NCBI GenBank assembly: GCA_964458705.1
Contig: CAYWKD010000019.1
Coordinates: 4,915 to 68,914 of the forward strand
From: JAAUTG01 sp964458705
Lineage (GTDB): Bacteria; Bacteroidota; Bacteroidia; Chitinophagales; Saprospiraceae
Length of the DNA: 64,000 nucleotides
Direction: 5' to 3'
Both the position numbers and the translations under genes were made by a program. The notes below the pieces were generated by a model. It did not search any database and was not told where the DNA came from. It saw only the letters and a program-made list of their open reading frames with translations. Of the stretch, positions 35,223-42,563 are shown piece by piece. How positions within the stretch are numbered: position 1 is the stretch's first letter; each line of letters opens with the position of its first letter.

Positions 35223-37064
35223 ATGACTTATTATTTTAAATTGAGTTTGGCAACTAGCTTATTTGTCGTGTTTGTGACTTCTCTTTTAGGGCAAGAAAAA
35301 TCTATGCCCGTGTTCAAAGACGGAGAAGCACAGATTGTGGCAGCATTTGATACTCCTGATGAGTGGATACGCCACGATTTATGGGTGGAAACATCATTCG
35401 ACTCAGATTTAGATGGCAGACTCGATAGAATGCACGTCAGCGTAACTCGCCCAGCTCAGACGGAATCGGAAGGTCTAAAACTCCCAGTTATTTATGTTAC
35501 TAGCCCCTATTTTGCAGGAGTAGCACCAAATGTTGAAGGCGCATTTTGGAATGTCAAACACGAAATTGGTGCAACACCACCACCGCACATTCATCCTTCT
35601 GTAACGCGCAGGGGTGAACGCCCAGTTATTTCTAATTCTCATATCAAAAAATGGGTACCTAGAGGCTACATAGTGGTACATTCTTCCTCACCTGGAACAG
35701 GTCTTTCAGATGGGTTTCCTACTGTTGGTGGAAAAAATGAATCTTTGGCGCCTAAAGCTGTTATTGATTGGCTCTGCGGACGTGCCAAAGGCTACACAGA
35801 GCGAACAGGATCAGAAGAAGTAACTGCCTTTTGGTCAACAGGCAAAGTCGGAATGACGGGAACTTCCTATAACGGAACACTTCCTCTAGCAGCAGCTACA
35901 ACAGGTATTGAGGGCTTAGAAGCTATTATTCCTATTGCACCGAACACTTCTTATTATCACTATTACCGCTCCAACGGCTTAATTCGTCATCCGGGTGGCT
36001 ATTTAGGAGAGGATATTGATGTACTTTACGACTTTATACATAGTGGAGAGGAGTCCAAAAGAGCTTTGGCAGACTCTTTGGTCAGAGATACAGAAATGGC
36101 AAATGGTATGGATAGAATCACAGGAGACTACAATGATTTTTGGGCAGGCAGAGATTATTTAAACCAACTTGAGCCATTGAAAGCAGCGATGCTAATGTCG
36201 CATGGCTTCAATGATTGGAATGTGATGCCCGAGCATAGCTATCGTATATATGAAGCGGTAAAGGAGAAAGGAAATGTACCTACTCAAATTTTCTATCATC
36301 AAGCGGGTCATGGCGGACCGCCCCCATTGAGTATGATGAACAGATGGTTTACTCGTTATCTACATGGCGTAAAAAATGATGTGGAACAAGATCCAAAAGC
36401 ATGGATTGTGAGAGAAGAAGACGAGCTAGACGATCCAACCCCTTATCCAGACTATCCAAACCCCGAAGCTGAAAAAGTAACGCTCTTTCTTGGGAAGGGA
36501 GGTGTTGAAAAAGGTGATTTGAGTTTAAGAAAACTCGACGATCAAGGTGAAGAAGCCTTAGTGGATAATTTCTCTTTTTCAGGTTCGACATTAGCCCAAG
36601 CCGAATATACTAATCATCGTTTGATGTATGTAACGCCAACTTTAAAAGAGGATATTCATTTGTCGGGTTTAGCTTCTATCAAAATTCGATTAGCCAGTAG
36701 CAAACCTGCTGCAAACCTTTCTGTTTGGTTGGTTTCATTGCCTTGGAATAATCAAAAAAATGCAAAAATCAATGATAATATTATCACAAGAGGCTGGGCA
36801 GACCCTCAGAACCATCGTTCATTGACGAAAAGCGATCCGCTAAAAGTTGGAAAATTCTACGAACTATCTTTTGAATTTCAGCCTGACGATCAAATCATTC
36901 CTGCTGGTCAACAAATTGGGCTAATGATTTTCTCAAGCGATAGAGATTTCACCCTTTGGCCTGTTCCTGGAACGGAATTGACTATTGATTTGGATGAAAC
37001 AATACTTACACTTCCAGTTGTAGGAGGTAAAAAAATGTTAGAAACGGCATTAGAGCAACCATAG
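35223..37064 (+). CDS. Secreted S15-family Xaa-Pro dipeptidyl-peptidase-like hydrolase
   Basis: A 613-aa exported alpha/beta hydrolase of the CocE/NonD-PepX group, which releases Xaa-Pro dipeptides or hydrolyses esters. The signal peptide ends near residue 22 (SLLGQ). The catalytic Ser is in GMTGTSYNGTLPLAAA (about residue 220), the Asp in HGFNDWNVMP (about 335) and the His in HQAGHGGPP (about 361). The oxyanion-side region SSPGTGLSDGFP is also present. The C-terminal jelly-roll domain (about 410-605) is the typical PepX_C. No T9SS tail is present, so it is probably periplasmic. It stands divergent from fadN with its own promoter box. Confidence 0.9.
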   Translation: MTYYFKLSLATSLFVVFVTSLLGQEKSMPVFKDGEAQIVAAFDTPDEWIRHDLWVETSFDSDLDGRLDRMHVSVTRPAQTESEGLKLPVIYVTSPYFAGVAPNVEGAFWNVKHEIGATPPPHIHPSVTRRGERPVISNSHIKKWVPRGYIVVHSSSPGTGLSDGFPTVGGKNESLAPKAVIDWLCGRAKGYTERTGSEEVTAFWSTGKVGMTGTSYNGTLPLAAATTGIEGLEAIIPIAPNTSYYHYYRSNGLIRHPGGYLGEDIDVLYDFIHSGEESKRALADSLVRDTEMANGMDRITGDYNDFWAGRDYLNQLEPLKAAMLMSHGFNDWNVMPEHSYRIYEAVKEKGNVPTQIFYHQAGHGGPPPLSMMNRWFTRYLHGVKNDVEQDPKAWIVREEDELDDPTPYPDYPNPEAEKVTLFLGKGGVEKGDLSLRKLDDQGEEALVDNFSFSGSTLAQAEYTNHRLMYVTPTLKEDIHLSGLASIKIRLASSKPAANLSVWLVSLPWNNQKNAKINDNIITRGWADPQNHRSLTKSDPLKVGKFYELSFEFQPDDQIIPAGQQIGLMIFSSDRDFTLWPVPGTELTIDLDETILTLPVVGGKKMLETALEQP

Positions 37065-37167
37065 GAGCTATTCCTGAAATGTCTAGTCATAATGGTAACT
37101 TATAGAAGACGCCAGTACAAATTGATAAGTTATTCTTTGATCGATTCATTAACTCTAATATTCAAAT

Positions 37168-37175
37168 TACCTTTG
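37168..37175 (+). promoter_or_regulatory. Probable -7 box (TACCTTTG) for the purM-like gene
   Basis: TACCTTTG matches TAnnTTTG and lies 17 bp before the ATG at 37193. No clear -33 TTTG at normal spacing. Confidence 0.45.
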
Positions 37176-37192
37176 CACAAATTTTGGAATTA

Positions 37193-38365
37193 ATGAGCGA
37201 TCAATACAACTATAACCTACGAGGTGTCTCAGCTACGAAAGATGAGGTGCATGAGGCTATTAAGCACCTAGATAAGGGGCTATATCCTAATGCGTTTTGT
37301 AAAATACTACCCGATATTGTAGCAGGCGACAAATCCTACTGCAACATTATGCACGCTGATACAGCTGGCACAAAGACAAGTTTAGCCTATTTATATTGGA
37401 GAGAGACTGGCGATTTGAGTGTTTGGGAAGGTATTGCTCAAGATGCAATGGTGATGAATTTGGATGATATGGCTTGCGTAGGTTGTGTGGATCAAATTAT
37501 TCTTTCTTCTACGATTGGGCGAAATAAAAATTTGATTTCAGGAGAAGTATTGAGTACCTTAATTCAGACGGTTAGTAATTTTACGCAGCAAATGCAGCAG
37601 TATGGTATTCAAATTATTGCAGCCGGCGGCGAAACAGCAGATGTCGGTGATATTGTTAGAACTATTGACGTAGGATATACGACTTTTGCTCGCATGAAGC
37701 GCAGTGATTTGGTTGTAAATGATATACAAGCAGGCGATGTGATTGTGGGCTTTAGTTCTTCTGGGCAAGCAAGTTATGAGCAACAGTACAACAGCGGAAT
37801 GGGTAGCAATGGATTAACTTCGGCAAGGCACGATGTATTTAATGCTACTTATCGCAGCAAATATCCAGAGACTTTTGATCCTAACACGCCCAAGGAAGTC
37901 ATTTATATTGGATCTAAGAATTTGACAGATACAATAGAGGTAAATGGCACAGCTATTCCGATTGGTAAATTGGTGCTTTCTCCAACACGTACCTATCTAC
38001 CTGTGATTAAAGCTATCTTGGAGGAACATAAGTCGCACATTCATGGTATGATACACTGCACAGGTGGTGGACAAACCAAGGTCTCAAAATTTATTCAGCA
38101 GAGAACCATCGTAAAAAATAACCTTTTTGTAACGCCTCCACTTTTTCAATTAATCCAATCAGAATCTAAGACAACTTGGAGAGAAATGTACCAAGTTTTC
38201 AATATGGGGCATCGTTTAGAAATCTACCTATCCGCACAGTATGCTAATAATGTCATAGCTATCGCCAAGCGCTTTAATGTTGATGCTCAAGTGATTGGTC
38301 ACGTAGAAGCGGGCAAAGGAGAAAAAGTCGTAATTGAAAGTGAACATGGCAGCTTTGAATATTAA
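37193..38365 (+). CDS. purM: Phosphoribosylformylglycinamidine cyclo-ligase (AIR synthase)
   Basis: PurM closes the imidazole ring of purines, converting FGAM to AIR with ATP. It is 390 aa, the longer form seen in Bacteroidota. Typical segments are YNYNLRGVSATKDEVHEAI at the start, MHADTAGTKTSLAYLYWRET (the D-G-V-G-T-K region altered to D-T-A-G-T-K), DDMACVGC, IIAAGGETADVGDIV and FSSSGQASYE. GMIHCTGGGQTKVSKFI and VFNMGHRLEIY are the C-terminal motifs. A TTG at 37184 opens the frame, but the ATG at 37193 just after a promoter box is better. The CPBP protease gene starts inside its last 20 bases. Confidence 0.87.
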   Translation: MSDQYNYNLRGVSATKDEVHEAIKHLDKGLYPNAFCKILPDIVAGDKSYCNIMHADTAGTKTSLAYLYWRETGDLSVWEGIAQDAMVMNLDDMACVGCVDQIILSSTIGRNKNLISGEVLSTLIQTVSNFTQQMQQYGIQIIAAGGETADVGDIVRTIDVGYTTFARMKRSDLVVNDIQAGDVIVGFSSSGQASYEQQYNSGMGSNGLTSARHDVFNATYRSKYPETFDPNTPKEVIYIGSKNLTDTIEVNGTAIPIGKLVLSPTRTYLPVIKAILEEHKSHIHGMIHCTGGGQTKVSKFIQQRTIVKNNLFVTPPLFQLIQSESKTTWREMYQVFNMGHRLEIYLSAQYANNVIAIAKRFNVDAQVIGHVEAGKGEKVVIESEHGSFEY

Positions 38366-39239
38366 GGCATTAACCAAAAATATTGGTTGGGTGCTGCTAG
38401 AAATTCTAGTATTTGCAATTATTAGTGTTGCGCTAATATTCATAGTGAGTTTACTGCTAGCTGCACTTGGCTTACAGGATACCAACACTTCCCTTAGTGA
38501 GGATTTTTCACACCCTTATAAGATGCTTTGGACAGAGTATTTGCCTCTACTGATTATTTTTACAACAGTTACCTATTTGACGCATACTGCCATCTTTAAA
38601 TTCCCCTTCCGCCAGACAGGTATTAACGCCTCAGGTATTTTAAGAGAATTTAGCTGGGGTTGGACTATTGGCACAGCACTAGTATCCATTGGATTTCTTT
38701 TATTGCTATTGTTTAAAGGGATTGATTTTCGGGGTTTGAATTGGAATACAGCACTATTTTTTGGTTTTTTCTTATTTTTTTTGATTCAAAGCGCAGGCGA
38801 AGAAGTCTTAATACGAGGATTTTTGCTTCCAGTGGTTGAACAACGTCTAGGTACAATTACTGCACTACTCACCTCATCTAGCCTATTTGCAATTGCCCAC
38901 TATTTTAATCCCAATGCGAGTTGGATAGGTTTAGCTAACATATTTTTGGGAGGCTTGCTAATGGGAATTTTGTTTATCCAATTTCGCAATATATGGGCAT
39001 CCATTGGGCTACACGCAAGTTGGAATTTTGTGCAGGCTTCCTTCTTCGACTTTGAGGTCAGTGGTTTTGATGTTTACAGCTTTGTTCAATTTGATGATAT
39101 AGGGAGCGATGTATTTACTGGCGGTGATTTCGGATACGAAGGCTCTATTATAGCCGTTGTTTTACTTGCAATTACTATCTCTACAATGCTGTTGAAAACT
39201 GATAATGTCTCAAATTTATGGGTGAAATCCGAAGCATAG
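38346..39239 (+). CDS. CPBP family intramembrane glutamic protease (second copy)
   Basis: About 297 aa, polytopic membrane protein. CPBP motifs: SAGEEVLIRGFLLPVVEQ (E-E-x-x-x-R), SSLFAIAHYFNPNAS (x-x-x-H) and ASIGLHASWNFVQASFF (H-x-x-x-N). Possible starts are TTG 38334 and ATG 38346; the ATG is chosen. It overlaps the end of the purM-like gene by 20 bp, so translation is coupled. It is unrelated in neighbourhood to the CPBP gene at 22735. The substrate is unknown. Confidence 0.88.
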   Translation: MAALNIKALTKNIGWVLLEILVFAIISVALIFIVSLLLAALGLQDTNTSLSEDFSHPYKMLWTEYLPLLIIFTTVTYLTHTAIFKFPFRQTGINASGILREFSWGWTIGTALVSIGFLLLLLFKGIDFRGLNWNTALFFGFFLFFLIQSAGEEVLIRGFLLPVVEQRLGTITALLTSSSLFAIAHYFNPNASWIGLANIFLGGLLMGILFIQFRNIWASIGLHASWNFVQASFFDFEVSGFDVYSFVQFDDIGSDVFTGGDFGYEGSIIAVVLLAITISTMLLKTDNVSNLWVKSEA

Positions 39240-39384
39240 TTGCACAAATAAGAAAATCGTGCTATTTTCGGCGAAAATTTTTGCTTAATATTTTTCTTTA
39301 ACGAAAAACAACTACGTTAATACTCCAATTAAAATATCAAAAGAACCAACTTTAATTACATTTTAAATAAACTATCAAACAAAC

Positions 39385-39963
39385 GTGCTATACAAAGTTA
39401 AACTGAAGAACTCCGATGACAATGTGTTATTAGATGACCATGTTTACGAATATCTAGTAAATGAACCCTACTTGTCGCAACTCGATTTCATCAACAACCT
39501 TCGCAAGCATTCTAGCGGCTGTGCCGTTTTCCAAAAAACATGGAGAAAAGCCAGCGGAGGCTACAAAACAGAGACTATCTACTTACACAAGCTGGTCGCC
39601 GAGAAGTTTTTAAAAGACAAAAAAGAAGGTAAACGCAATTTGGTTGGTGCCATCAACGGCAATAAGTTAGACTGCCGTGTTGAAAATCTAACATACCGTT
39701 CTCGTTCCGTAGCTAGTCGAAAAAGAAAAACTAGCAGCAAAGCTGGCTATACAGGCGTTTACAAAGAAAATAATCGCTATCGTGCGGTCATCTCAATCAA
39801 TCGAAAATCTGTTCACATAGGTATGTATGCTACTGCTGAAGAAGCCGCTTTGGCGTACAACAAAAAGTCTCGCGAATTATACGGTGAAAATGGCAAGATC
39901 AACGTCATCAAGCCGAAATCAAAGAGAGAATTAGAAAAAGCAAAACAGAAGAATACAGAGTAA
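39385..39963 (+). CDS. Degenerate HNH domain plus AP2 DNA-binding domain protein
   Basis: A 192-aa protein. Residues about 65-110 resemble the HNH_3 nuclease fold (IYLHKLVAEKFL, then NLVGAINGNKLDCRVENLTY), and about 119-172 form an AP2 domain (AGYTGVYKENNRYRAVISI, then HIGMYATAEEAALAYN). A basic tail ends it. In active HNH_3 proteins the second block reads like v-d-H-i-n-G-N-k-l-D-N-R-v-e-N-L; here the His is Ala and the following Asn is Cys, so the nuclease is probably dead while the DNA-binding part is intact. It is not inside an intron or intein. It starts with GTG. It may be a homing-endonuclease relative adopted as a DNA-binding regulator; its target is unknown. Confidence 0.8.
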   Translation: MLYKVKLKNSDDNVLLDDHVYEYLVNEPYLSQLDFINNLRKHSSGCAVFQKTWRKASGGYKTETIYLHKLVAEKFLKDKKEGKRNLVGAINGNKLDCRVENLTYRSRSVASRKRKTSSKAGYTGVYKENNRYRAVISINRKSVHIGMYATAEEAALAYNKKSRELYGENGKINVIKPKSKRELEKAKQKNTE

Positions 39964-39970
39964 AATCTAC

Positions 39971-40648
39971 TTAGGGCAGCTTGATGGCACGAGTCATTTC
40001 ACGCTTGCCAGGCGGTCCTTTCAATCGTTCCACTTCAAAGCCAACCGATTTCATGGTGCGCTTGACCTCGCCTTTGGCGCAGTAGGTAGCTAAAATACCT
40101 TCTGGCAACAGAGCATCGTACATTTTTTGCATAATGGGTGATTCCCAAAGCGTGGGCTGAGCATTGGGCGCAAAAGCATCAAAATAAATAATGTCAAATT
40201 GATTCTTGAAAGCGATATGCTCGAATAACATTTTGTGCTTATCCAAGGTGAAATTGTCATTGAAGTAAGTTGACTCATTCCACGCTGCGGTATGCAAAGA
40301 CTCAAAAATAGGTGTTTCGCTTTCTCTCACTCTGAGGATTTCATTGTAGTTGAGCGACTGAACTTGCTGCAAGCTGATCGGATAGGCTTCTATGGCTGTA
40401 TATTGCACTGCTAAGTTGCGTTTTCTGGCTTCCAAATAAGTCATCAAAGCATTCAGGCCAGTGCCAAAGCCGATTTCAAGAATGCGAATATCTCGCTTCA
40501 GTACCGCCTTGAAACGCAGTGCCGCATCTATAAAAACGTGCTGTGTTTCTTGTACTGCCCCGTATTTAGAATGATAACTTACGCCGAATTGCTCTGAAAA
40601 AATAGAGTGAGAACCATCCTGCGTCTCAAATATTTTTTGCTCGCTCAT
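39971..40648 (-). CDS. mnmD: tRNA (mnm5s2U34) methyltransferase MnmD
   Basis: SAM-dependent methyltransferase domain, stand-alone version of the MnmC C-terminal activity, completing mnm5s2U at the tRNA wobble base. It is about 225 aa. Key segments are QDGSHSIFSEQFGVSYHSKYGA and QETQHVFIDAAL at the N-terminus, ILEIGFGTGLNALMTYLEA (SAM-binding motif I), FDIIYFDAFAPNAQPTLWE and GILATYCAKGEVKR. The final GPPGKREMTRA is highly characteristic. The frame opens at 40681, but MSEQKIFETQDG starting at 40648 matches family N-termini. It converges with the HNH/AP2 gene with an 8-bp gap. Confidence 0.92.
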   Translation of the reverse strand: MSEQKIFETQDGSHSIFSEQFGVSYHSKYGAVQETQHVFIDAALRFKAVLKRDIRILEIGFGTGLNALMTYLEARKRNLAVQYTAIEAYPISLQQVQSLNYNEILRVRESETPIFESLHTAAWNESTYFNDNFTLDKHKMLFEHIAFKNQFDIIYFDAFAPNAQPTLWESPIMQKMYDALLPEGILATYCAKGEVKRTMKSVGFEVERLKGPPGKREMTRAIKLP

Positions 40649-40956
40649 CCCTGATAAAATTTGATAGTCATTACTCAGCATGGATCAGAATTGAAAATAT
40701 TAAAGCCTTAATATCTACAAAAATTACTGTTTTAATGGAGTTTTATAAGCCCTAATTTCAAATATTTTTTTGTGTCGGAGAAAGTCTAAAAGCGATCAAT
40801 CGCATAATTTGGCTATTGGATGGTTCTTCTGAGCATTTAATCTCTAATAACAGCATTACATATAACGCACCATCGTAAGTTTAATTAACAAAAACTTAAA
40901 CTGCAAATGACCATCATCACATTTTGCAAAGTTAAATTTGTTCAAAATGTTTTTTT

Positions 40957-41448
40957 ATGGATGTCGTAAAACTATTCAAACAAGGCAATCAAAAAGCTTT
41001 CGAAGAAATTTATCGACAGTACTATAAAAAGGTATATCTGTTCGCTCGCAAGCATACCTCTGATTCCACATTAGCAGAAGATATACTACACGATGCCTTT
41101 CTTCGGTTGTGGGAAAAACGGAGCCTCATCAATCCCGATGCGCCCATTGAAGCACAATTGTTTGTTATCACTCGCAATCTTATCATTAATCAATATCGGC
41201 GCGAAATTTCACGACAGCAGGTTCATGAACAATTAACTGCCACAGAAAAAGAAGCTGACGCTGATGATGAACTTTCGCAAAACATAGTTCAGCAAATTCA
41301 TGCAGCGATCGAAGCCTTACCTCCCAAACGTCGGCAAATTTTCAAGCTGCTATTTGAACAATTAATAAACACTAAAAGCAATATCATCCAAACAGATATT
41401 CCCATAAGAATACGAGAACAAATTAATGAGCAGCTTATCGACTATTAA
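40957..41448 (+). CDS. ECF sigma factor with truncated or degenerate region 4
   Basis: A 163-aa sigma-70 family protein of extracytoplasmic type. Region 2 is intact (about 9-80): FEEIYRQYYKKVYLFARKH, AEDILHDAFLRLWEKR, LFVITRNLIINQYRR. Region 4 starts normally with AIEALPPKRRQIFKL (about 125-139), but the helix-turn-helix that should follow is replaced by LFEQLINTKSNIIQTDIPIR and a short tail without the usual S-x-x-E-I-A pattern. I found no frame in the following DNA that restores it. The protein may therefore fail to bind -35 DNA, or act as a non-canonical or inactive sigma factor. A phosphodiesterase gene starts 23 bp downstream. No anti-sigma gene is visible. Confidence 0.75.
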   Translation: MDVVKLFKQGNQKAFEEIYRQYYKKVYLFARKHTSDSTLAEDILHDAFLRLWEKRSLINPDAPIEAQLFVITRNLIINQYRREISRQQVHEQLTATEKEADADDELSQNIVQQIHAAIEALPPKRRQIFKLLFEQLINTKSNIIQTDIPIRIREQINEQLIDY

Positions 41449-41471
41449 TTGAAAAGAGTAAATAAGTATAT

Positions 41472-42299
41472 ATGAAATACACACTTATTACCTTGATTTT
41501 CAGCTTCATCGCGCTGAGCTGGACGCTCTTTGCGCAGCCGCTACCCAATGCGCACGCACACAACGATTACGAACACGCCCGTCCGCTGCTCGATGCACTG
41601 GACAATGGTTTCACCTCGGTGGAAGCGGATGTGTATCTCGTGGAAGGCACTTTTTACGTATATCATGATTTGCCAGATACTTTGTATAAATCTCGCTCGC
41701 TGGAGAATTTGTACCTGAAACCGTTGCTAAAGCGCATCAAAGCAAACAAAGGGCGCGTTTATCCTGGCTACGATGATTTTTTCTACCTGATGATTGACTT
41801 CAAAAGCGAGGCGAATCCCGCTTACAAAGAGTTAACGAAGCTACTCCGCAAGTACCGACGAATGATTTCTATTGTGACGAACGACCAAGACGAACTGCGA
41901 AAACCCGTCAAAATTTTCATCTCCGGACATACCGGCAAAAGACCCTACGATGAGATTCTGGCGGATGACAAGAAGCCCGTCGCGCTGGATGGTCGCCCCG
42001 ATGAACTGGGACGAGGTATCTCCGCCGCCATGATGCCCGTGGTGAGTAATAACTACCGCAACTTCCTTAGCTGGACGGGCAAAGGCAACGTAAACCCGCA
42101 AGAACAAGAACAACTAAGAGACCTGGTAGAACGCGCCCACGCCGAAGGCAAAAAAGTGCGCCTCTGGGCAGCGCCCGATGTACCAGAAGTATGGGCTTTT
42201 TTACTCGATAATGGCGTTGATCTGATCAACACCGACCGACTACTGCAACTCCGACAGTTTCTACTGCAACGTAAAGGAATAATAGGTAATGAACCGTAA
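41472..42299 (+). CDS. Secreted PI-PLC/glycerophosphodiesterase-like protein, GC-rich
   Basis: A 275-aa exported protein with a signal peptide (about 1-22, WTLFAQ) and a TIM-barrel phosphodiesterase fold. PNAHAHNDYEHARPLLDALD carries the first catalytic His-Asn pattern, FTSVEADVYLVEGTFYVYHD the E-x-D and second His, and GYDDFFYLMIDFKSE and VRLWAAPDVPEVW follow; this is the phosphatidylinositol phospholipase C/GDPD-like family. It should hydrolyse phosphodiesters in the periplasm or outside the cell. Its base composition is clearly richer in G+C than both neighbours, and codons are GC-ending (CGC, GCC, CTG), suggesting recent acquisition. A strong terminator follows 105 bp later. Confidence 0.85.
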   Translation: MKYTLITLIFSFIALSWTLFAQPLPNAHAHNDYEHARPLLDALDNGFTSVEADVYLVEGTFYVYHDLPDTLYKSRSLENLYLKPLLKRIKANKGRVYPGYDDFFYLMIDFKSEANPAYKELTKLLRKYRRMISIVTNDQDELRKPVKIFISGHTGKRPYDEILADDKKPVALDGRPDELGRGISAAMMPVVSNNYRNFLSWTGKGNVNPQEQEQLRDLVERAHAEGKKVRLWAAPDVPEVWAFLLDNGVDLINTDRLLQLRQFLLQRKGIIGNEP

Positions 42300-42404
42300 T
42301 GGAGTGAGAGTAGGCTCTTTTCTAATCTTTCCGCCAGCGAAATATTGATAATGAAGTAAATAAAGGTATCTTTTTGTTTCATAAATCAGTGCGTTTACGC
42401 TTCT

Positions 42405-42434
42405 GCCCCCGACTGCATCGTCGGGGGCTTTTTT
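42405..42434 (+). terminator. Strong Rho-independent terminator after the phosphodiesterase gene
   Basis: Perfect 9-bp GC-rich stem GCCCCCGAC/GTCGGGGGC, 6-nt loop, then six T residues. It separates the phosphodiesterase from the GH20 gene. Confidence 0.92.
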
Positions 42435-42511
42435 CTGGAAGAATGCGAAAGTCCTCTAAATTGTTTAGCCTTTACTAAGCACTATTAGGTGTGTACTTTC
42501 AGAATAGTTTT

Positions 42512-42519
42512 TATATTTG
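42512..42519 (+). promoter_or_regulatory. Probable -7 box (TATATTTG) for the GH20 gene
   Basis: TATATTTG matches TAnnTTTG, 44 bp before the ATG at 42564 and downstream of a strong terminator. The -33 element is unclear. Confidence 0.4.
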
Positions 42520-42563
42520 TTAAATTACTTTGTAAGAAACCAACGCTTTAAAAAATAGCTTTT

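Noticed and set aside
39268..39290. GGCGAAAATTTTTGCTTA as a third copy of the fad/etf palindrome
   Set aside because: Only GCGAAAATT matches; the second arm does not, and the neighbours are unrelated to fatty-acid metabolism.
40792..40803. 12-bp palindrome GCGATCAATCGC between mnmD and the sigma gene
   Set aside because: Short, seen once, and not placed relative to any promoter box; likely chance.
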